Shown one piece after another: positions 5,697-14,403 of a stretch of DNA of 16,743 bases. The number at the start of each line of letters is the position of its first letter. Position 1 is the stretch's first letter. This stretch comes from Haloarcula sp. (GTDB lineage Archaea > Halobacteriota > Halobacteria > Halobacteriales > Haloarculaceae). The notes under the pieces are model-generated. The model did not search any database. It was not told where the DNA came from and worked only from the letters and a program-made list of their open reading frames with translations. The stretch lies in NCBI GenBank assembly GCA_028275075.1, contig JAQCNK010000120.1, positions 1 to 16,743 on the forward strand, in the 5' to 3' direction. The position numbers were made by a program, and so were the translations under genes.

Positions 5697-5705
5697 ATTT
5701 TAAGT
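5697..5705 (+). promoter_or_regulatory. TATA box of the ABC/galactosidase operon
   Basis: ATTTTAAGT is the only AT-rich TATA-like block close to the operon start. Its centre is about 26 nt before the ATG at 5727, the same geometry as the other promoters in this window. Confidence 0.55.
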
Positions 5706-5726
5706 ATGTGCTTTCCTACGCACTGG

Positions 5727-7124
5727 ATGAAGATCGTTATGGCAAATAATGATAGAAGTCCGGTCGGACGGCGTCGAGTTCTCAAAGGAGTCGGACTCGC
5801 GGGACTCGCGGGACTGGCCGGGTGTGCCGGGACTGGCGATCCGGGGTCGTCGACGCAGACAACCGCATCCGACGACAGTATGGATTCGGGCGGCAGTACC
5901 GACACCGAAACCACAGCGGCCAGCGGGCCGGCGATGGCGGATTCGATCGAAGTGTGGGGGTGGGACGTCGCCGCGAAGTCCCTCGACCTCGTCGACGAGC
6001 CGTACGAGGACGCAAACGGCGGCGACGTGTCGATCAACCAGATCGGGCGCGCGGACCTGAAAGACAAGTTCAAATCGACGGTGCTCTCTGGCTCCGGCGC
6101 GCCGGCGGCATCGATGATGGAGAGCGTCGACGCCGCGTCGTGGGTCAACACCGGTGGCCTTCGTGACATCTCCGCGTGGCTTGAGGAGTCCGGGATCAAA
6201 GGCGAGTTCGTCGAAGGCAAGTGGGGTCCACTCGAGTCGGACGCGGGGACGTTCGCGCTCCCGTGGGACATCGGACCCGTCGGGACGTTCTACCGCCGCG
6301 ACGTGCTCGACGAATACGACATCGACGTCGACTCCGTCGAGACGTGGGACCAGTATATCGAGGAAGGGCAGAAGCTCCCCGACGACCAGTACCTCCTCAA
6401 CCTCCCGTCGAACGACTACGACGGGCTCTGGCGGATGATGTACCGGCAGATCGGCGGGCAGCCGTTCACCTCGAACGGCGACGTCAACATTCACTCCGAC
6501 AAGAGCCTCCAAGTCGCGCGTATCCTCAATCGGATCCGCGATTCGGGCGTCGCCAACGACGTCGCGTCGTGGTCGTCGTCGTGGTTCACCGCCTTCGGTG
6601 AGGGCACCACCGCGAGCCTCACCGCAGGCGCGTGGATGGAGGGCACGCTGAAAGCCGAACTCGGCGACACCTCCGGCAGCTGGGGCGTGTTCAAGCCGCC
6701 GGCAGTCGAGTCGGGCGGGTCGCGTGCGACGAACTGGGGCGGGTCGAACATCACGATCCCCGCCCAGATCTCCGAGGAGACCGCGCGCCGGGCGTGGGAC
6801 TACATGGCGTTCGCCCTGGGCCGGCCGGAGAACCAGCTCACGATGTACCGGGAGTTCGGTATCTTCCCGGCGCTCGAAACCACCTACGACTCCGAGGCGT
6901 ACGACGAGCCACACGAGTTCCTGGACGGCCAGCCCGCCGGCCGGCTGTTCGCGGACATCGCCCCCGAGATCAACCCGTACCGCTACACGGTCGACACCCC
7001 CGAGGTGACCAAGGCGATCAACACCCACTTCCGGGACATGATGGCCGGCGACAAGACCCCCAAAGAGGCAGTCGACGCCGCAGCACAACAGGTAGCAGAC
7101 CGGACCGACCGCGACCTAGCTTAG
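5727..7124 (+). CDS. Carbohydrate ABC transporter, Tat-exported lipoprotein binding protein
   Basis: This is a family 1 extracellular solute-binding protein, 465 residues from the ATG at 5727. Numbering from there, a twin-arginine motif (GRRRVLKG, R15-R17) is followed by a short hydrophobic LAG-repeat stretch and a lipobox with Cys33 (LAGC). The protein should therefore be exported folded and anchored by lipid. A Ser/Thr/Asp-rich linker of about 45 residues follows, then the binding domain (from about IEVWGWDVAAKSL), with typical elements such as ALPWDIGPVGTFYRRDVLDEY and SLTAGAWMEG. The start at 5727 fits the TATA spacing; the ATG at 5739 (MANNDRS) and one at 5706 are in frame too, and 5739 would also keep the signal intact. 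It begins an operon with two permeases and an ATPase. The probable ligand is a galactoside oligosaccharide, judged only from the downstream glycosidases. Confidence 0.9.
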   Translation: MKIVMANNDRSPVGRRRVLKGVGLAGLAGLAGCAGTGDPGSSTQTTASDDSMDSGGSTDTETTAASGPAMADSIEVWGWDVAAKSLDLVDEPYEDANGGDVSINQIGRADLKDKFKSTVLSGSGAPAASMMESVDAASWVNTGGLRDISAWLEESGIKGEFVEGKWGPLESDAGTFALPWDIGPVGTFYRRDVLDEYDIDVDSVETWDQYIEEGQKLPDDQYLLNLPSNDYDGLWRMMYRQIGGQPFTSNGDVNIHSDKSLQVARILNRIRDSGVANDVASWSSSWFTAFGEGTTASLTAGAWMEGTLKAELGDTSGSWGVFKPPAVESGGSRATNWGGSNITIPAQISEETARRAWDYMAFALGRPENQLTMYREFGIFPALETTYDSEAYDEPHEFLDGQPAGRLFADIAPEINPYRYTVDTPEVTKAINTHFRDMMAGDKTPKEAVDAAAQQVADRTDRDLA

Positions 7125-7133
7125 GGACCATCG

Positions 7134-8147
7134 ATGGCCACCCGTGACTCCCTGCCGGGGCCCGATCCCTCAGTTCGCGACCGGCTCCGCTTCGCCCGCC
7201 AGTCTGTCGGCGAACTCGTCCCGACGCCGGGCGAGGGGATCGTGGGGTACGTGTTCCTGCTCCCCGCGTTCGTCCTGTTCGGCGTGTTCCTCGCGTTTCC
7301 GATCATCTACACCTTCTACCTCTCGTTTTTCAGGTTCAACGGCGTCGGGAACGACACGCTGCTGTGGATCGACACCGGGTTTTTCAGTTACCGACTGACC
7401 AGTATCGCCGACCTCGAGTTCGTGGGGCTCGCGAACTACACCACCATGTTCTCCGACTCGCTGTTCCACCAGGCGCTTTTCAATACCACGTTCATCCTGG
7501 TGGTGCAGGTGCCGCTCATGGTCGCGTTGGCGCTGTTGTTCGCAGTGGCACTCGACGCCTCGTTCGTGCGGCTCCGCGGGGTCTTCCGGACGGTGCTCGC
7601 GCTGCCGGTGTCGGCGAATCTGGTGGCGTACTCGACGGTGTTTCTACTTATGATGCAGGACGCCGGGTTGGTGAACTACATCCTGACGTCGCTCGGACTC
7701 CCGGCGATCCCGTGGCTGACGAGCTCCTTCTGGTCTCGCATAACCATCGTTGGCGCGGTGACCTGGCGGTGGACCGGCTACAATATGATCATCCTGCTCG
7801 CTGGGCTCCAGAACATCCCCCAGCAGCTGTACGAGGCCGCCGAGATCGACGGCGCGACCCGGATCCAGAAGTTCCGGTACGTCACCGTCCCGCAGCTCCG
7901 ACCAGTCCTGCTTTTCGTGTTCGTCACCTCCACGATCGGGACGTTCAAGCTGTTCAGCGAACCGGTAATCATCAACGGCGGCGGCGCGCCGCTGGACTCG
8001 ACGATCACCATCGTCCAGTACATCTACCAGGCGGCGTTCATCGACTTCCGGCTGGGGTACGCCAGCGCGCTCACCTACGTCCTGATCGCAATCGTCAGCG
8101 TTCTCTCGGCGATCCAACTCAACGTCGGAGGTGACTCCGATGCGTGA
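7134..8147 (+). CDS. Carbohydrate ABC transporter permease (MalF/UgpA type)
   Basis: The product has 337 residues and about six membrane segments (near residues 37-58, 115-138, 149-172, 202-224, 258-280 and 308-328), after a cytoplasmic N-terminus of 35 residues. The EAA loop that contacts the ATPase is clear: YEAAEIDGATRIQKFRYVTV (233-252). It belongs to the first of the two permease types of CUT1 importers and would form a heterodimer channel with the next gene's product. It starts 9 nt after the binding-protein stop. Its end overlaps the next gene by 8 nt, so the two permeases are probably translationally coupled. No frameshift is visible. Substrate cannot be read from the sequence. Confidence 0.93.
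   Translation: MATRDSLPGPDPSVRDRLRFARQSVGELVPTPGEGIVGYVFLLPAFVLFGVFLAFPIIYTFYLSFFRFNGVGNDTLLWIDTGFFSYRLTSIADLEFVGLANYTTMFSDSLFHQALFNTTFILVVQVPLMVALALLFAVALDASFVRLRGVFRTVLALPVSANLVAYSTVFLLMMQDAGLVNYILTSLGLPAIPWLTSSFWSRITIVGAVTWRWTGYNMIILLAGLQNIPQQLYEAAEIDGATRIQKFRYVTVPQLRPVLLFVFVTSTIGTFKLFSEPVIINGGGAPLDSTITIVQYIYQAAFIDFRLGYASALTYVLIAIVSVLSAIQLNVGGDSDA
8127..8134 (+). promoter_or_regulatory. Strong Shine-Dalgarno for the second permease
   Basis: GGAGGTGA matches the 3' end of 16S rRNA along eight bases and ends five nt before the ATG at 8140. This settles the start, because the alternative GTG at 8131 lies within the Shine-Dalgarno itself. Confidence 0.75.
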
Positions 8148-9063
8148 GGAGACCCGGCGGGAGGCCGTCTGGCAGTTCCTCACCTACGGGTTCATCCTGC
8201 TTGGGGCGGTGACGACACTGGTACCCCTGTACTGGATCTTCGTCGCGTCGACCCTTGAGGAGTCGGAGTTCCTCTCCTCGACCGACCCACGGTTGATTCC
8301 GGGCGACAGCTTCCTCGGGAACTTCGAGGCGTTGCGGGCGCGGGAGAACGTCCAGTTCGTCGGCCGTGTCGGCGAGATGACGCAGTACGTTGACCTCGGG
8401 CCCGTGTACTTCGCCTACGACTTCTGGAACCTCTGGAACATGGGCGCGATCGAGAGCAGTATCTTCGTCGCCGGCGTGTACACCATTCTGTCGTTGCTCC
8501 TGTGTTCGATGGCGGGGTTCGCGTTCGCGAAATATGATTTCCGGTTCAAACAGCCCATCTTCTACGCCATCCTGGCCACGTTGATCCTCCCGATCCAGCT
8601 GCTCGTGATCCCCCTGTTCTTACTCATGAGCCAGATCGGGCTGACGAACAGCTACTGGGCGATCATCCTCCCGTGGCTCGCGAACCCGCTAGGGATCTTC
8701 CTCATGCGGCAGAACATGCGGTCGATCCCCGACGCGCTGTTGGAGTCGGCGCGTATGGACGGCGCCACGGAGTTTCAGCTGTACTACAAGATCGCGCTAC
8801 CGACCATGAAATCCTCGTTGGCGGCGCTGTCGATCATCCTGTTTCTGTTCCAGTGGAACCTGTTTCTGTTCCCGCTCGTCATCCTGGATCAGGGGAAGTA
8901 CACCATCCCGGTCGCGATCAACCAACTCGTCGGCGCACAGCGCGTCTACTATGACCAGATCATGGTTGCCGCCACGCTGTCGATCATCCCGATCTTCATC
9001 CTGTTTTTGTTCCTGCAAAAACAGTTCGTCAGCGGCATCCTCGCGGGGTCGGTCAAGGAGTAA
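8140..9063 (+). CDS. Carbohydrate ABC transporter permease (MalG/UgpE type)
   Basis: The product has 307 residues with six probable membrane helices (near 14-36, 103-127, 138-163, 168-189, 227-249 and 273-293). The EAA loop LESARMDGATEFQLYYKIAL (201-220) identifies it as the second CUT1-type permease. The region between helices 1 and 2 (about residues 37-102) is longer than usual for this family, which is commonly 270-280 residues in total; it includes SLNF-like DSFLGNFEALRAR and an extra segment around VQFVGRVGEMTQYVDLGP. The added part would face the outside and may contact the binding protein. A perfect Shine-Dalgarno precedes the ATG. The gene overlaps the first permease by 8 nt and is followed after 9 nt by the ATPase. 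Confidence 0.93.
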   Translation: MREETRREAVWQFLTYGFILLGAVTTLVPLYWIFVASTLEESEFLSSTDPRLIPGDSFLGNFEALRARENVQFVGRVGEMTQYVDLGPVYFAYDFWNLWNMGAIESSIFVAGVYTILSLLLCSMAGFAFAKYDFRFKQPIFYAILATLILPIQLLVIPLFLLMSQIGLTNSYWAIILPWLANPLGIFLMRQNMRSIPDALLESARMDGATEFQLYYKIALPTMKSSLAALSIILFLFQWNLFLFPLVILDQGKYTIPVAINQLVGAQRVYYDQIMVAATLSIIPIFILFLFLQKQFVSGILAGSVKE

Positions 9064-9072
9064 CGGACACCT

Positions 9073-10265
<1,193 letters not shown>

Positions 10266-10269
<4 letters not shown>

Positions 10270-11417
10270 CGCGGATCGTCAACTACGACCTCTATCAGGT
10301 GCCGCCGCGGTGGCTCTTTCTCCGGATCGAGACCAGCGACGGCCGCGTCGGGTGGGGCGAGCCCGTCGTCGAGGGCAGAGCCCGAACGGTCGAGACCGCC
10401 GTCGAAGAGCTGCTCGATACGTACCTGCTCGGCGAGGATCCGGCGCCAATCGAGGATCACTGGCAGACGATGTACCGCGGCGGGTTCTACCGCGGCGGAC
10501 CGGTCCTCATGTCTGCCATCGCGGGGATTGATCAGGCGTTGTGGGATCTTAAGGGCAAGCAGTTCGGCGCGCCGGTCTACGACCTCCTCGGCGGCCCCGC
10601 CCGGAACCGGGTGCGGGTGTACCAGTGGGTCGGCGGGGACCGGCCGGAAGGCGTCGCCCAGGCGGCCGAAGAGAAAGTCGAGGAAGGGTTCACAGCCCTG
10701 AAGATGAACGCGACAGCGGAACTCCGGCGGATCGACACCCCCAGCGCGGTCGACGCCGCCCGCGAGCGGATCGCGACCGTCCGCGAGGCGGTCGGTCCGG
10801 AGGTCGACATCGGCGTCGACTTCCACGGCCGCGTGTCGAAACCGATGGCGAAGCGGCTCACGCAGGTGCTGGAACCCTACGAACCGATGTTCGTCGAAGA
10901 GCCGGTGCTCCCCGAGCACAACGACTGGCTGCCGGAACTCGCAGCGAGAACGTCGATCCCGGTCGCGACCGGCGAACGCATGTACTCCCGGTGGGATTTC
11001 AAACAGGTGTTCGAGAACGGGTCGGTCGACGTGATCCAACCCGACCTCTCACACGCCGGCGGCATCACCGAAGTGAAGAAGATTGTGGGGATGGCTGAAG
11101 CGTACGACGTGGCGATGGCGCCCCACTGCCCGCTCGGGCCGATCGCGCTCGCGGCGTGCGTCCAGGTCGACGCGTGTTCGCCCAACGTGCTCATCCAGGA
11201 GCAGAGCCTGGACATCCACTACAACCAAGGGAGCGACGTCCTCGAATACCTCTCGGATCCGTCGGTGTTCGAGTACCACGACGGCTACGTCGAACTCCCG
11301 ACCGACCCCGGGCTGGGAATCGACATCGACGAGCGGCGCGTCCGGGAGTTGTCCGACGAGGTCGACTGGCATAACCCGGTCTGGCGTCACGAGGACGGTA
11401 GCGTCGCGGAGTGGTGA
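10266..11417 (+). CDS. dgoD: D-galactonate dehydratase (enolase superfamily)
   Basis: The 383-residue product follows E. coli DgoD almost throughout, from PPRWLFLRIETSDGRVGWGEP at the start (only part quoted by family memory) to RHEDGSVAEW at the end. Diagnostic residues are present: metal ligands D185 (in DFHGRV), E211 and E237, with catalytic H187 and H287 (APHCPLGPIAL). It removes water from D-galactonate to give 2-keto-3-deoxy-D-galactonate, the key step of the De Ley-Doudoroff pathway, in the cytoplasm with Mg2+. The ATG overlaps the ATPase stop by 4 nt. Its place between transporter and glycosidase genes, with the kinase and aldolase across the divergent promoter, agrees with a galactose-catabolic role. 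Other MR-family acid-sugar dehydratases are less likely given the length-wise match. Confidence 0.93.
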
Positions 11418-11419
11418 TC

Positions 11420-12241
11420 ATGTCGGCACGTAGATTCGAGGGCTCGGTCGCGGTCGTCACCGGATCGACCCGTGGCATCGGTGCCGGCGTCGCGAAGCGA
11501 CTCGCACGCGAAGGGGCGAGGGTTGTCGTCACGGGACGCACCCGCGAGGCGGGCGAGCGCACTGTCGAGGCGATCCGCGAGGCCGGCGGCGAGGCGACGT
11601 TCGTTCGCGCGGATATGCGCGACCGCGACGATATCGCGGCGCTGTTCGAGGCGGCGGCCGACACCTACGGCGGAGTCGACGTGCTCGTGAACAACGCCGG
11701 GGTCGAGACCGAAACGGGCGTCACGGAGGCGACCGCCGAGGACTGGGAACTCGTCGTCGAGACCGACTTCCGGGCGTTCTGGCTGTGCGCGAAGGAGGCG
11801 GCCAGCCGTATGGGTGAGGGCGCGATCGTCAACACCTCCTCGAACCATGCGTTCCTCACGATGCCGGAGATGTTCCCGTACAACGCGGTCAAAGCCGGCA
11901 TCAACGGGATGACGCGCGCGATGGCGCTGGACCTCGGGCCACACGTCCGGGTGAACACCGTCAACCCCGGATGGATCGCGATCAGGCGGACTGTGTCGGA
12001 GATGAGCGACGACAGGCGACAGGAACTGGCGTCGCTCCACCCGGTCGGACGGCTCGGAATGCCCGAGGACGTCGCGGCGGCGGTCGCGTTCCTCGCCAGC
12101 GACGAAGCCGGGTTCGTCACCGGCACGACCCTGGTCGTCGACGGCGGCCGGACCGCCGTGATGCAGGACGACTCCCTCCCGGACTACCGGCAACGACTGA
12201 CCGACGGGCCGGACGGCGACGACCTGGGGGTCGGGTCGTGA
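11420..12241 (+). CDS. Short-chain dehydrogenase (candidate galactose 1-dehydrogenase)
   Basis: The 273-residue protein is a classical SDR: Rossmann motif TGSTRGIG (14-21), NNAG (91-94), catalytic S141, Y154 and K158 (YNAVK), then NPGW after the active site. Beta-strand 2 ends VVVTGRTRE (residues 36-44), which suggests NADP use because Arg rather than Asp follows. The pathway encoded around it lacks the step from galactose to galactonolactone, and this is the only oxidoreductase in the operon, so galactose dehydrogenase is the simplest proposal. A role on another sugar or acid is possible. The ATG at 11420 follows the dgoD stop by 2 nt, with GGAG 8 nt upstream; GTG codons at 11411 and 11414 are in frame but overlap dgoD. 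The stop overlaps the next GTG start by 4 nt. Confidence 0.82.
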   Translation: MSARRFEGSVAVVTGSTRGIGAGVAKRLAREGARVVVTGRTREAGERTVEAIREAGGEATFVRADMRDRDDIAALFEAAADTYGGVDVLVNNAGVETETGVTEATAEDWELVVETDFRAFWLCAKEAASRMGEGAIVNTSSNHAFLTMPEMFPYNAVKAGINGMTRAMALDLGPHVRVNTVNPGWIAIRRTVSEMSDDRRQELASLHPVGRLGMPEDVAAAVAFLASDEAGFVTGTTLVVDGGRTAVMQDDSLPDYRQRLTDGPDGDDLGVGS

Positions 12242-14403
12242 CCCGAGTCGACGCCGGCCGGACGGTGGTCGCGTACGACCCCGACACCCGGCGGCTCGAC
12301 ATCCGATCCGGAACCGGGACCGACGGCGCCGAGCCCCTGTGTGCCGGTCACGTGGATGTCCGCGTCGCCGACGCCGACACGGCGTCGGATCCGGACCTCG
12401 CTGTCGACGTATCCATCGCGCCAGCGGGATCCGGGGCGGTCGACGTGACAGTCACGGTCACGAACCGGTCGGCGACGCCGGTCCGGATTGCAGGAATCGA
12501 CGTGATCGACGGCGCCACGCCGTTCGGGCCGGCGGACCGGGCGTTCCTCCACGGGTACCAGTCGTGGACCCCGACCGCGACACTGCGGCTCGACGGGTCG
12601 TTCCCGCCGGAGGAGCCCGGAAACCGCCCGCAGATGGTCGACCTCGCCGCACCCGCCGACGCACGGACGAGCCACGCCGTGACGGCACTCACAGGCGACC
12701 CAGGGCGGCTGACGCTCGGGTTTCTGGACCACGACGCGTTCCTATCGCGGTTCGACCTCCGGACCGACGCCGACACAGGACGGACAGCCCTCACTGCGGT
12801 CTGCCCGTTCGACAGCATCGCCCTCGAACCCGGCGAGTCCCGCGAGGCCGCGACCCTCCGAGTCGACGCGGGGCGCCCCGTCCCGGCCGCGCTCGCCGCG
12901 TTGGCGTCGGCGGTCGGCGACCGGATGGACGCCCGAATTCCCGAATCGGTCCCCAGCGGGTGGTGTTCGTGGTACCACTACTTCACCGACGTGACCGCCG
13001 CGGACGTTCGCACGACGATCGACGACCTCGCGGAGTGGGACGTCGACCTCGACGTGCTCCAGATCGACGACGGCTACGAGACCGCCTTCGGCGACTGGCG
13101 GACGCTCGCCGCGGGGTTCGAGTCGATGACGGGGTTGCGCGACGACATCGTCGACGCGGGGTACACACCCGGGCTCTGGGTCGCCCCGTTCTACGTCCAG
13201 GCCGACTCCCAACTCGCGGCAGCACACCCCGAGTGGCTGGTGACCGAGAACGGCGACCCCGTCGACGCCGGGGCGCGCCACGGGCCGATGTACGGGCTGG
13301 ATACGACCCATCCCGGCGTGACCGAGTGGCTCCGGGACACCTTCGGGACGATCGTCGACGAGTGGGGCGTCGAGTATCTCAAGCTCGACTTCCTCTATGC
13401 GGCCGCGCTCCCCGGGGATCGCCACGACGACGTGACGCGTGGCGAAGCGTACCGCCGCGGGCTGTCGACGGTCCGTGACGCCGTCGGCGACACGTTCGTC
13501 GTGGGGTGCGGTGCGCCGGGGTTCGCGAGTGTCGGCTTGGTGGACGCGATGCGGGTCGGTCCAGACACGGCCCCGTACTGGCGGCGCGAGGGCGACGCCG
13601 CAAGCCAACCCGCCCACGAGAACGCGGTCCGGAACGTCCTCAACCGACAGTTCTGTCACCGCCGGCTGTGGGTGAACGATCCGGACTGCCAACTGGTCCG
13701 GACCACGACGGCGCTCACTGACGCCGAGCGCGAGTCGTTCGCGGCGCTCGTCGCGCTCTCCGGGGGGTCGAACCTCCTCAGCGACGCGGTCTCGGAGATC
13801 GACCGCGACGGCCGTCGGCTGTTCGAGCGGACGCTTCCACCGGTCGACGGCGGGCGGGTCGAGGGACTGCCGGAGCGTGAGCTCCCGGACCGAATCGCGT
13901 GTGACCGCCCCGCCGACGGCGGTGCCGCGGTCGCGGCGTTCAACTGGACCGACGACGCACGAACCTTCCGGGTCGATCCCGCGAACTACGTCGACAACTT
14001 CGGTGACTCGCCCGCGTCAGCCCCGTACGCCTGGGACGCGCTCGGGCCCGACGACCCCGCCCACGAACGGCTCTCCCGTGGTCCGATCGAGCGGACCGTC
14101 GCGCCGCACGGGTGTCTTCTGGTCCACTGTGCGCCCGCGCTGCCGGACCAGCGGCCGACGGTCGTCGGCACGACACACCTCGCGAACGCTGCGTCACAGC
14201 TCGCGGCGGCCCGGTGGGACGACGGCACGCTGACGGTCAAGCTCGATGCCGACGCCCCGATGGAGCTGGTCGTCACGACCCCCGGGGCGTGGCGGGCGAC
14301 CGACCCTGCGGGATCCGGACCAGTCACCGACGAATCGAACGGGGGCGACGGCGCGGTAACGGTCGTCGCGACTCCCGGATCGAACGAGTTCCGATTCGAA
14401 TGA
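12238..14403 (+). CDS. GH36-type alpha-galactosidase
   Basis: The start is the GTG at 12238, overlapping the SDR stop as GTGA; the frame is open further upstream but there runs inside the SDR gene. The 721-residue protein has an N-terminal beta-sandwich (about 1-225, with FLHGYQSW at 103-110) and then a TIM barrel opening with PSGWCSWYHYF (239-249) and LQIDDGY (274-280). The catalytic pair fits clan GH-D: nucleophile D384 in YLKLDF and acid/base D443 in VGPDTAPYW. The C-terminal domain is beta-rich. No signal peptide is present, so it acts on imported alpha-galactosides such as melibiose-like or galactosyl-glycerol compounds, releasing galactose. It sits between the SDR and beta-galactosidase genes in the same operon. 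Alpha-galactosidase is most likely, but alpha-N-acetylgalactosaminidase or other GH36 specificities cannot be excluded. Confidence 0.88.
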   Translation: MTRVDAGRTVVAYDPDTRRLDIRSGTGTDGAEPLCAGHVDVRVADADTASDPDLAVDVSIAPAGSGAVDVTVTVTNRSATPVRIAGIDVIDGATPFGPADRAFLHGYQSWTPTATLRLDGSFPPEEPGNRPQMVDLAAPADARTSHAVTALTGDPGRLTLGFLDHDAFLSRFDLRTDADTGRTALTAVCPFDSIALEPGESREAATLRVDAGRPVPAALAALASAVGDRMDARIPESVPSGWCSWYHYFTDVTAADVRTTIDDLAEWDVDLDVLQIDDGYETAFGDWRTLAAGFESMTGLRDDIVDAGYTPGLWVAPFYVQADSQLAAAHPEWLVTENGDPVDAGARHGPMYGLDTTHPGVTEWLRDTFGTIVDEWGVEYLKLDFLYAAALPGDRHDDVTRGEAYRRGLSTVRDAVGDTFVVGCGAPGFASVGLVDAMRVGPDTAPYWRREGDAASQPAHENAVRNVLNRQFCHRRLWVNDPDCQLVRTTTALTDAERESFAALVALSGGSNLLSDAVSEIDRDGRRLFERTLPPVDGGRVEGLPERELPDRIACDRPADGGAAVAAFNWTDDARTFRVDPANYVDNFGDSPASAPYAWDALGPDDPAHERLSRGPIERTVAPHGCLLVHCAPALPDQRPTVVGTTHLANAASQLAAARWDDGTLTVKLDADAPMELVVTTPGAWRATDPAGSGPVTDESNGGDGAVTVVATPGSNEFRFE

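Noticed and set aside
5700..7088. 462-residue minus-strand open frame opposite the binding-protein gene
   Set aside because: Shadow frame with Val/Arg-rich low-complexity content; the plus strand has signal peptide, lipobox and family features.
11971..12237. Upstream extension of the alpha-galactosidase frame
   Set aside because: It lies inside the SDR gene in another frame and is Arg-rich; the GTG at 12238 with a GTGA overlap fits the operon.
14112..14399. Upstream extension of the beta-galactosidase frame
   Set aside because: It overlaps the alpha-galactosidase C-terminal coding region in another frame and looks non-coding; the ATGA overlap at 14400 is the natural start.
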